Shown here: positions 1 to 4,471 of the stretch, piece after piece
How positions within the stretch are numbered: position 1 is the first letter of the stretch
Layout: every line of letters begins with the position of its first letter
NCBI GenBank assembly: GCA_002774575.1
Contig: PEXW01000057.1
Span: 1 to 5,856 of the forward strand
Source of the DNA: Candidatus Kerfeldbacteria bacterium CG08_land_8_20_14_0_20_43_14
Lineage (GTDB): Bacteria; Patescibacteriota; Patescibacteriia; PEXW01
Reading direction: 5' to 3'
DNA length: 5,856 bases
Translations under genes and position numbers: made by a program
The notes under the pieces: model-generated
What the model was told of the DNA's origin: nothing
What the model saw: only the letters and a program-made list of their open reading frames with translations
The model's database searches: none

Positions 1-104
1 TCACTGTCGGTAAATGTGCTGGCAGCGCAGGTGGTTCCTGGAAAATCCAAAACGAGTGCAAGTACGCTAAGTAGCGTTAGCACTATATATCCTGGTTTAC
101 GCAT
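1..104 (-). CDS. Possible N-terminus of a secreted or membrane-anchored protein (partial, runs off left edge)
   Basis: Read on the minus strand from the ATG at 104-102, the frame stays open to the window edge. It gives a classical signal-peptide-like start: MRKP, then a hydrophobic run (YIVLTLLSVLALVLDF), then a small-residue stretch TTCAAS that could hold a signal peptidase I site. The residues before the Cys (G-T-T) do not make a good lipobox. A second in-frame ATG lies two codons upstream (110-108). No Shine-Dalgarno is seen, but most genes here lack one. A weak promoter (TTGCGC, 16 bp, TATGCT, minus strand, about 164-137) would fit. The mature protein is outside the window, so no function can be given. 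The rival reading is a plus-strand frame over 3-74; antisense of Lys/Asn/Gln-rich codons tends to look hydrophobic, so this call is tentative. Confidence 0.38.
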   Translation of the reverse strand, partial: MRKPGYIVLTLLSVLALVLDFPGTTCAASTFTDS

Positions 105-144
105 ATGCATGTAAATTAAAAGCGAGTTGGTAGGAGCATAGCAG

Positions 145-309
145 ATAGTAAAACCAGCGCAACTTGACGCGGATGCTGTCCTGCAAGTTGCCGCTTTACA
201 CCAACTCGACGCACTTCGTGCCGGGTACATTAAGCAAAGCGGCGAAAAGAAAGTCATCATAAAGCCGAAAGATCTCGAGTGCTCAAGCGCGACTCTCGGC
301 GTACGATGA
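145..309 (+). CDS. Possible 54-residue small protein with an ATA start
   Basis: The frame is open from 142 to the TGA at 307-309 and reads like a normal soluble protein: mixed charge, Ala/Leu-rich first half (DAVLQVAALHQLDALRAGYI), basic middle (GEKKVIIKPKDLE). There is no ATG, GTG or TTG at the beginning. The codon placed correctly behind a good Shine-Dalgarno (AGGAG at 132-136, 8-nt spacer) is ATA at 145. ATA is a very rare initiator, so this may be a genuine non-standard start, a decayed gene, a base-call error, or a chance frame in a structured RNA. No family is recognised. A terminator follows 20 nt after the stop, which fits a short plus-strand transcript. The region is more GC-rich than the genes downstream. 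Confidence 0.3.
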   Translation: MVKPAQLDADAVLQVAALHQLDALRAGYIKQSGEKKVIIKPKDLECSSATLGVR

Positions 310-329
310 TTCGCAAGTTCCGACCCCAT

Positions 330-366
330 GGGCCCGCTATCTATAAAGGTAGCAGGCCCTTTTTTT
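330..366 (+). terminator. Rho-independent terminator
   Basis: GGGCC (330-334) pairs with GGCCC (355-359). After one C/A mismatch, GCTA (336-339) pairs with TAGC (350-353), a T-G wobble and a C-G pair follow, and the loop is six bases. Seven T residues follow directly (360-366). It ends whatever plus-strand transcript comes from the left-edge region and insulates the regulator gene downstream. Confidence 0.8.
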
Positions 367-404
367 GAAAATATTTAGCCATGAAGTAATTTTGTGGGCT
401 TGGT

Positions 405-447
405 TTGTCATATGTCAGTTTGACAATGGTATTAATATTTGTAATAC
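405..447 (+). promoter_or_regulatory. Promoter and likely autoregulatory operator of the HxlR-type gene
   Basis: A consensus -35 box TTGACA (420-425) is followed 16 bp later by TAATAC (442-447), a weak -10. The -10 is one arm of a perfect inverted repeat, GTATTA (429-434), 7 bp, TAATAC (442-447). A second inverted repeat, TTGTCA (405-410), 10 bp, TGACAA (421-426), covers the -35. HxlR-family dimers bind short dyads and often repress their own gene, so these repeats are good operator candidates. Transcription would begin around 453-455, at or next to the ATG, suggesting a leaderless message. The -10 is poor, so the exact promoter is less certain than the dyads. Confidence 0.5.
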
Positions 448-454
448 TTTACTT

Positions 455-769
455 ATGAAAGTATTGGACAATCGAAAATGTAGTATTGACGCCTGCTGCC
501 AGGTCCTCACCGACCGGAATGATTTTGTGCTAATTCAAAGACTTTTTGAAAAAAAACAGTTGAGATTTGTTGATTTACATCGGCTAATAGGGCATTTAAG
601 CACGCGGACTCTTACTAAACGTTTAAAGCATTTAGAAAAAAATAAAATTATCAAAAGGCAGGCTTTCAGGGAATCGCCGCCCCGAGTGGAATATTCGCTT
701 TCGCCAAAGGGGTTTGCCTTAAGAAAGGTTCTACTGGCCATGACCGATTGGTCAAAAGGTTATTCCTGA
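455..769 (+). CDS. HxlR-family winged-helix transcriptional regulator, probable thiol/redox sensor
   Basis: A 104-residue DNA-binding protein with the HxlR layout. Cys9 sits where the family has its conserved redox cysteine (the C of the CPV...GGKW region), with an extra Cys14-Cys15 pair nearby. The helix-turn-helix spans about residues 37-61, ending KRLKHLE, and the wing carries the family signature PPRVEYSLSPKG (75-86). The usual GGKW is replaced by TDRN. The start was set at the ATG at 455: the frame runs back to a TTG at 365, but that codon lies inside the terminator T-run and the extension has no counterpart in the family. There is no Shine-Dalgarno. The gene stands 88 bp upstream of trxA on the same strand. 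HxlR members such as YodB and HypR of Bacillus respond to electrophile or disulfide stress through this cysteine; control of trxA-trxB is inferred from position. Family call is firm, target is not. Confidence 0.88.
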   Translation: MKVLDNRKCSIDACCQVLTDRNDFVLIQRLFEKKQLRFVDLHRLIGHLSTRTLTKRLKHLEKNKIIKRQAFRESPPRVEYSLSPKGFALRKVLLAMTDWSKGYS

Positions 770-795
770 ATAAATTCAAGGTTTTTTAAGAATCC

Positions 796-825
796 ATTGA
801 ATTTTATTTTAAGTTCAATTATCAT
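796..825 (+). promoter_or_regulatory. Promoter and possible operator of the trxA-trxB-gdhA operon
   Basis: TTGAAT (797-802), a 17-bp spacer and TATCAT (820-825) make a good sigma-70-type promoter; the -10 differs from consensus at one base. An inverted repeat, ATTGAATTT (796-804) with AAGTTCAAT (811-819), one mismatch, covers the -35 and most of the spacer. A protein bound there would block RNA polymerase. The dyad is not the same sequence as those before the regulator gene, so the shared regulator is an inference. Confidence 0.6.
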
Positions 826-857
826 ACATTCACTTTAACCTTAATTTTTTTAAGTTT

Positions 858-1184
858 ATGCCCGAAGTCCAATTCACCGATCAAAATTTTAAAGCCGAAG
901 TATTAGAGGAAAAAACCAAGCCGGTTTTGGTGGATTTTTGGGCTACCTGGTGCGGGCCGTGCAAGGTCCAAGGGCCGATTATCGAGGAAGTGGCCAAGGA
1001 AATCGGTAGTAAGGCCAAGGTTGGTAAGCTGGAAGTGGATGAAAATCCCCAAACAGCTCAAGAATACGGAATTATGAGTATTCCGACTTTGGTAATTTTT
1101 AAATCCGGCAAACCAATTTGGCGGATTTCCGCTTTGCAGTCCAAAGAAGCTATAATGAAAGAGCTTAAAGCTCATATTAGGTAA
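858..1184 (+). CDS. trxA: Thioredoxin
   Basis: A 108-residue cytoplasmic protein-disulfide reductase, standard length for the family. The active site WCGPCK (31-36) puts the redox cysteines at 32 and 35, exactly the E. coli numbering. The buried Asp26, Pro40 and the cis-proline of SIPT (Pro76) are also in place. It takes electrons from thioredoxin reductase and reduces disulfides in client proteins. One oddity: the conserved glycine around position 92 (VGA in E. coli), part of the client-binding surface, appears as Ser in ISA. The ATG at 858 is the natural start; the leader is T-rich with no Shine-Dalgarno. The stop lies 1 bp before trxB, so the two genes are almost certainly co-transcribed and possibly translationally coupled. 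It follows the regulator gene and a good promoter. Confidence 0.97.
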   Translation: MPEVQFTDQNFKAEVLEEKTKPVLVDFWATWCGPCKVQGPIIEEVAKEIGSKAKVGKLEVDENPQTAQEYGIMSIPTLVIFKSGKPIWRISALQSKEAIMKELKAHIR

Positions 1185-1185
1185 C

Positions 1186-2157
1186 ATGGCTGATAAAAAA
1201 ATTGAAAAATACGATGTAGTTGTGGTCGGCGGGGGCGCGTCCGGATTGGTGGCCGGGCTTTTTACCAGCCGCCGGGTTTTAAAAACCCTGATTATTTCCC
1301 AGGACATCGGCGGCCAGGCCGCTACCACGCCGGAAATTGAAAACTATCCTGGCTATGATAAGGTTGATGGTTTGGATTTGATGAAAAAATTTAAAAGCCA
1401 GGCTGAAAAATTCGGCGCACAATTTAAGCTGGAAACAGTCGAAAGCATTGAATCGCTTCCGGAAAATCGGTATCGAATTAATGCCAATACTTTTTCAGCC
1501 GAAGCCGAGGCGGTTATTTTAGCTTTTGGTTTGTCACACCGGCATTTGAATATCCCAGGCGAAGCCGAACATGTGGGCAAGGGAGTTTTTTATTGCGCCA
1601 TCTGCGACCCGAAATATTATCAAGATAAAAAAGTGGTGATTGTGGGCGGCGGTTCATCCGCGGTTCAGGCGGCTTTATCAATTTCTGATCTGGCCAAAGA
1701 AGTCTGGATTGTAAATGTAACCAAAGCTTTAAATGCCGAAACAATTTTATGTCAAAGGCTGAAAGAAAGTAAAAAGATAAAAGTTATTTTGAACGCGACG
1801 ACTAAAGAAATAAAAGGCAATGATTGGGTAAAAAATATTGTCATAGTACACAAAGAAAATAACCAGGAAGAGAGCCTGTCTTACGATTGCGTGTTTGTGG
1901 AAATCGGTTATGTGGCCAAGGCTGACTGGGTAAAAGAATTGGTGGAAACGGATCAAAGAAACCAGATAAAAATTTCTCCAAATTGCGAAACTAATAAGCC
2001 AGGGATTTTCGCGGCAGGAGACATAACCACTATTGCCTTTAAGCAGGTGGTGATTTCCGCGGGTGAAGGTGCCAAAGCAGCCTTGCAAGCGCATCAATAT
2101 TTATTAACAAAGCAAGGCAAAAGAGCCGGTAATATAGATTGGGGAAAGAAAAAATAA
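1186..2157 (+). CDS. trxB: Thioredoxin reductase, probably NADH-type (AhpF-like cofactor site)
   Basis: A 323-residue flavoprotein that reduces thioredoxin. FAD-binding GGGASG is at 15-20, GGQA at 42-45, the redox-active CAIC at 137-140 followed by Asp141, a nucleotide-binding GGGSSA at 154-159, and the C-terminal FAD motif AAGD at 276-279 followed by KQVVISAGEGAKAAL. Usual length for bacterial TrxB. The segment that in E. coli reads HRRDGFRAE, whose arginines hold the NADPH 2'-phosphate, here reads NVTKALNAE (177-185) at identical spacing, so all three arginines are missing. AhpF, which uses NADH, also lacks them, and the C-terminal part resembles AhpF. This suggests NADH or another donor rather than NADPH. 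No N-terminal AhpF-type thioredoxin domain is fused; trxA, 1 bp upstream, is the obvious partner. AGG six bases before the ATG (1180-1182) is a weak ribosome site. Confidence 0.93.
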   Translation: MADKKIEKYDVVVVGGGASGLVAGLFTSRRVLKTLIISQDIGGQAATTPEIENYPGYDKVDGLDLMKKFKSQAEKFGAQFKLETVESIESLPENRYRINANTFSAEAEAVILAFGLSHRHLNIPGEAEHVGKGVFYCAICDPKYYQDKKVVIVGGGSSAVQAALSISDLAKEVWIVNVTKALNAETILCQRLKESKKIKVILNATTKEIKGNDWVKNIVIVHKENNQEESLSYDCVFVEIGYVAKADWVKELVETDQRNQIKISPNCETNKPGIFAAGDITTIAFKQVVISAGEGAKAALQAHQYLLTKQGKRAGNIDWGKKK

Positions 2158-2179
2158 TTATTAATGTAATAATAAAAAC

Positions 2180-3451
2180 ATGGCGAACAATCCTTATGAG
2201 AGCGCGATGACGCAGTTGAAGCGCGCGGCAAAAATTATAAATTTAGAACCATACATCCTGGATATTCTCAAAAGACCGGTGCGAATTTTGGAAACCGGCA
2301 TTCCGGTAAAAATGGATGATGGTTCCACCAAGATTTTTCAGGCCTACCGAGTGCAATATAATGACGCGCGCGGGCCTTTTAAAGGCGGTATTCGGTTTCA
2401 TCCCAGCGCGGATTTGGACGAAGTTAAAGCTCTGGCCTTTTGGATGGTGATTAAATGCGCGGTGGTGAATGTGCCTTTTGGCGGCAGTAAAGGCGGCATT
2501 ACGGTTGAACCAAAAAGTTTATCTTTGCGCGAATTGCAGCAGCTTTCCCGCGGCTGGGTCAGGGCTTTTGCCAGATATTTAGGACCCAAAAAAGATGTGC
2601 CAGCTCCGGATGTTTATACTAATCCGACTATTATGGGCTGGATGGCAGATGAATTCGGCCAAGTTGCCGGCGAATGGCAGCCCGCCGCTTTTACCGGCAA
2701 GCCGATTGCTTTGGGCGGATCCCAAGGCCGGACTGAAGCAACCGGCCATGGCGGATTCTTAGTGGTGGAAGCTTTGATAAAAAAATTAAATTTAAACAAA
2801 GAAAGAACTACGGTTGCGGTCCAGGGTTTTGGCAATGTCGGTTTTTATGTGGCGAAAAAACTTCATGACGCCGGTTACAGCGTAATAGCTTTATCGGATT
2901 CCAAAGGCGGGATTCTGGATAAAAGAAATCATGGCATGGATCCGGAAAATGTTATGAGATCCAAAAAAGAAAAAGGCTTGATTGGCGGCTGTTATTGCGC
3001 TGGCATGGTTTGTGATTGCGAAAATTATCAAAAAATTTCCAATGCCGAATTGTTGGAAATGGAAGTGGACATTTTAATTCCCGCGGCTTTGGAAAATGTC
3101 ATTACCGCGGAAAACGCCGGCAGGATAAAAGCCAAAGCCATTGTGGAAATGGCCAATGGCCCGACCACTCCGGAAGCGGATGAAATTTTAAGGCAAAAAA
3201 AAATCGTGGTGGTGCCAGATGTTTTGGCTAATGCCGGCGGGGTTACGGTTTCTTATTTTGAATGGGTGCAAAATAATACCGGAGAAGCCTGGAAGCGGGC
3301 AGAAGTTTTGGATAAATTGAAGCCGATTATGGAAAACAGTTTTGAGGAAATTTGGGGCGTATCGATTGAGAAAAAAATTGATCTGCGCACCGCGGCTTTT
3401 GCTCTGGCTTTGCAAAGAATAGCAGAAGCGATTAAGGCAAGGGGGTTGTGA
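2180..3451 (+). CDS. gdhA: Glutamate dehydrogenase with an extra four-cysteine cluster
   Basis: A 423-residue enzyme of the Glu/Leu/Phe/Val dehydrogenase family that interconverts glutamate with 2-oxoglutarate and ammonia using NAD(P). It is close in length and sequence to archaeal (Thermococcales) enzymes. The N-terminal substrate domain has Lys83 and Lys92, catalytic Lys104 in PFGGSKGGI and catalytic Asp144 in PAPD. The Rossmann domain has GFGNVG (216-221) and SDSKGG. Near the C-terminus NAGGVTVSYFEWVQN supplies Ser358. Lys83 and Ser358 are the pair associated with glutamate rather than leucine specificity. An insert at 271-280, CYCAGMVCDC, gives CxC-x4-CxC, absent from the Pyrococcus enzyme as I remember it; it could bind a metal or respond to thiol redox state. 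The gene starts 22 bp after trxB with no promoter or terminator between, so it should be in the same operon. No Shine-Dalgarno is visible. Confidence 0.95.
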   Translation: MANNPYESAMTQLKRAAKIINLEPYILDILKRPVRILETGIPVKMDDGSTKIFQAYRVQYNDARGPFKGGIRFHPSADLDEVKALAFWMVIKCAVVNVPFGGSKGGITVEPKSLSLRELQQLSRGWVRAFARYLGPKKDVPAPDVYTNPTIMGWMADEFGQVAGEWQPAAFTGKPIALGGSQGRTEATGHGGFLVVEALIKKLNLNKERTTVAVQGFGNVGFYVAKKLHDAGYSVIALSDSKGGILDKRNHGMDPENVMRSKKEKGLIGGCYCAGMVCDCENYQKISNAELLEMEVDILIPAALENVITAENAGRIKAKAIVEMANGPTTPEADEILRQKKIVVVPDVLANAGGVTVSYFEWVQNNTGEAWKRAEVLDKLKPIMENSFEEIWGVSIEKKIDLRTAAFALALQRIAEAIKARGL

Positions 3452-3456
3452 GAGGG

Positions 3457-3632
3457 TAGGTTTTGGTTTTAGTTGTGGACTTCCCCGCCAAAGGCGCCTG
3501 CCCGCCAGTGCCTTGGCACGGCGGGCGGGGGCAGGAGTATCGTAGTCGCCATAAGTTTTAGGCTGAATAATCAAAACGACCACAACTAATAACCAAGCCG
3601 ATACCGAGATCGACACCCAAACCCAAAACCTA
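3457..3632. repeat. Nested palindromic element, possible dispersed repeat
   Basis: The ends are inverted repeats: TAGGTTTTGG (3457-3466) with CCAAAACCTA (3623-3632). Inside, TAGTTGTGG (3470-3478) pairs with CCACAACTA (3580-3588), and the pairing extends imperfectly through TTGGTTTT and ATAACCAA. In the middle is a GC-rich hairpin, GCCCGCC (3500-3506) with GGCGGGC (3520-3526), and GTGCC-TT-GGCAC at its tip (3508-3519). Its base composition is far above the surrounding sequence. It lies just after gdhA and may stop or protect that transcript, although no T-run follows it. Hairpins of this kind recur in Parcubacteria-like genomes in my recollection, which I cannot verify here. No clear target duplication is seen. 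Confidence 0.6.
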
Positions 3633-3652
3633 TTATTAATGCGCCAACCAAA

Positions 3653-3681
3653 TTGACGCTTTTTGGAATATCATTTAGGCT
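3653..3681 (+). promoter_or_regulatory. Possible promoter of the pgsA-like gene
   Basis: TTGACG (3653-3658), a 17-bp spacer and TAGGCT (3676-3681). The -35 is near consensus, the -10 keeps only T, A and the final T. It lies outside the palindromic element and 37 bp before the chosen start codon. A separate promoter is expected because a 267-bp gap separates this gene from gdhA. Confidence 0.35.
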
Positions 3682-3718
3682 AGGTTAAATCGCACTTTTA
3701 CATTTATGAGGTTTGGAA

Positions 3719-4252
3719 ATGGCAAGGACCATAAACATTCCTAATCTGCTTTCCTTTCTAAGAATGCTGGCCGTAATCCCGATATTGGCATTAATCGGCG
3801 AAAATAATCGACTAGCCTTCTGGATTTATTTAGTGGCTTTGGCCACGGATTTTTTCGACGGAGCTACGGCCCGTTGGATGAAATCCGTAACTGATGTGGG
3901 CAAGCTTCTGGATCCCTTGGCTGACAAAATTCTGCATTTTTTCTTGCTTTATCAGTTTCGAATATTCTATCCCCAGATAAGCTCGCAATTCTTTCTCATA
4001 ACCTTTCTGGCTATAGTTTTAGCGGCCTTGCCTGGTATTGCTGCCCTTTTCAAAGTTAAAAGAAAATTGGGTTCGAATATTTTTGGCAAAGCGAAAATGG
4101 CAGTTGAATGCCTAGCCATTTTTAGTCTGTTTGGGTCAGACATGGAACTGGCTGGCAAGTTTTTGTGGCTGGCGGTTTTCTTGGCCATTGCCAGTATTCT
4201 GGGGCACCTTTTTATCAGGGAAAAGGAAGTAATTAAAAAGAAAGCAAGTTGA
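3719..4252 (+). CDS. pgsA: CDP-alcohol phosphatidyltransferase, probable phosphatidylglycerophosphate synthase
   Basis: A 177-residue integral membrane enzyme. It carries the complete CDP-alcohol phosphotransferase motif D-x2-D-G-x2-A-R-x8-G-x3-D-x3-D, with Asp44, Asp47, Gly48, Ala51, Arg52, Gly61, Asp65 and Asp69; the aspartates bind metal and perform catalysis. About six hydrophobic segments are visible (roughly 11-27, 33-50, 68-85, 92-111, 127-142, 146-165). The N-terminus NIPNLLSFLRML and the length match PgsA, which joins CDP-diacylglycerol and glycerol-3-phosphate on the way to phosphatidylglycerol. Other members of the superfamily use inositol phosphate or other alcohols, so the acceptor is not certain. 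The ATG at 3719 was chosen because GAGG (3708-3711) lies 7 bp upstream; an in-frame TTG at 3713 is too close to that site. It appears to be a single-gene unit with its own terminator. Confidence 0.88.
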   Translation: MARTINIPNLLSFLRMLAVIPILALIGENNRLAFWIYLVALATDFFDGATARWMKSVTDVGKLLDPLADKILHFFLLYQFRIFYPQISSQFFLITFLAIVLAALPGIAALFKVKRKLGSNIFGKAKMAVECLAIFSLFGSDMELAGKFLWLAVFLAIASILGHLFIREKEVIKKKAS

Positions 4253-4289
4253 AAACGGTTATTGGCAATTGTCATGGCCGTTTTTTTTG
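4252..4289 (+). terminator. Rho-independent terminator of the pgsA-like gene
   Basis: AAAACGG (4252-4258) pairs with CCGTTTT (4278-4284); wobble and A-T pairs extend the stem inward towards GGCAATTGTC. Eight T residues run through 4281-4288. The stem begins on the last base of the stop codon, so the gene and terminator are tightly packed. Confidence 0.75.
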
Positions 4290-4299
4290 TTTTATTTGA

Positions 4300-4405
4300 C
4301 CCAGCACCACTTTCTAAGCAAAGACTGAAATTAAATTAGAGATGTTTCTCCTGGTTAAACATCTTAATGCAATAATAAGTCATTTTGATAGAAAGTGGTG
4401 CTGGG
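4300..4405. mobile_element. MITE-like element with 17-bp perfect terminal inverted repeats
   Basis: The left end CCCAGCACCACTTTCTA (4300-4316) and right end TAGAAAGTGGTGCTGGG (4389-4405) are perfect reverse complements. TTTGA stands immediately outside both ends (4295-4299 and 4406-4410), as expected for a 5-bp target duplication. The 72-bp interior codes for nothing but is itself folded: CAAAGACT (4319-4326) faces AGTC-AT-TTTG (4378-4387), and AGATGTTT (4340-4347) pairs with AAACATCT (4357-4364) around a 9-base loop. The whole element could form one long hairpin. It would be moved by a transposase encoded elsewhere; I cannot name the insertion-sequence family from the ends. Confidence 0.72.
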
Positions 4406-4406
4406 T

Positions 4407-4435
4407 TTGACAATACCCAACTTTTTCTGTAGTTT
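4407..4435 (+). promoter_or_regulatory. Possible promoter of the M50 protease gene
   Basis: A consensus -35, TTGACA (4407-4412), a 17-bp spacer and TAGTTT (4430-4435), which keeps the T, A and final T of the -10. The -35 overlaps the right-hand TTTGA duplication of the mobile element, so the element now forms everything upstream of this promoter. The predicted leader is about 30 nt and contains the ribosome site. Confidence 0.45.
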
Positions 4436-4471
4436 TCTTAAAAATACTGATCTTTTACAAACGAGGATAAT

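Larger units (their letters stand above)
121..366 (+). ncRNA. Candidate structured RNA ending at a rho-independent terminator
   Basis: Several perfect inverted repeats are packed here. CGAGTTGGT (123-131) pairs with ACCAACTCG (200-208). GCAACTTG (159-166) pairs with CAAGTTGC (184-191). GCCGCTTT (190-197) pairs with AAAGCGGC (236-243). A small hairpin GCAC-TTC-GTGC sits at 211-221. Further on, TCATC (254-258) faces GATGA (305-309), enclosing GCCGA (264-268) with TCGGC (296-300). The first and third pairings cross, so a pseudoknot or two alternative folds are possible. The block ends in a terminator on the same strand. It does not match tmRNA, RNase P RNA, SRP RNA or 6S RNA signatures that I could look for by eye. 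It overlaps the possible 54-residue ORF; only one reading may be right. Confidence 0.3.

Noticed and set aside
102..332. Long minus-strand open frame continuing upstream of the possible signal peptide
   Set aside because: Its translation is rich in Ser and Cys with no recognisable pattern, typical of antisense sequence, and the signal-peptide start at 104 makes the upstream part unnecessary.
121..366. tmRNA, RNase P RNA, SRP RNA or 6S RNA
   Set aside because: The conserved sequences of each (tRNA-like 3' end, RNase P core, SRP tetraloop region, paired 6S ends) could not be found.
365..454. N-terminal extension of the HxlR-type protein from a TTG at 365
   Set aside because: The TTG lies in the terminator T-run, the extension overlaps the predicted promoter and dyads, and the family begins near the conserved cysteine, which fits the ATG at 455.
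3188..3616. Minus-strand frame of 142 codons over the end of gdhA and the palindrome
   Set aside because: More than half is antisense to a firmly identified gene, and the rest is the translated GC-rich repeat. Only the hydrophobic stretch near its beginning is kept, as a low-interest finding.
3713..3718. TTG start for the pgsA-like gene
   Set aside because: It lies one base from the GAGG ribosome site; the ATG at 3719 has normal 7-nt spacing.
4300..4405. CRISPR repeat or transcription terminator reading of the long inverted repeat
   Set aside because: There is only one unit with no spacers, no T-run follows, and the flanking TTTGA copies fit transposition better; a terminator for pgsA is already present upstream.
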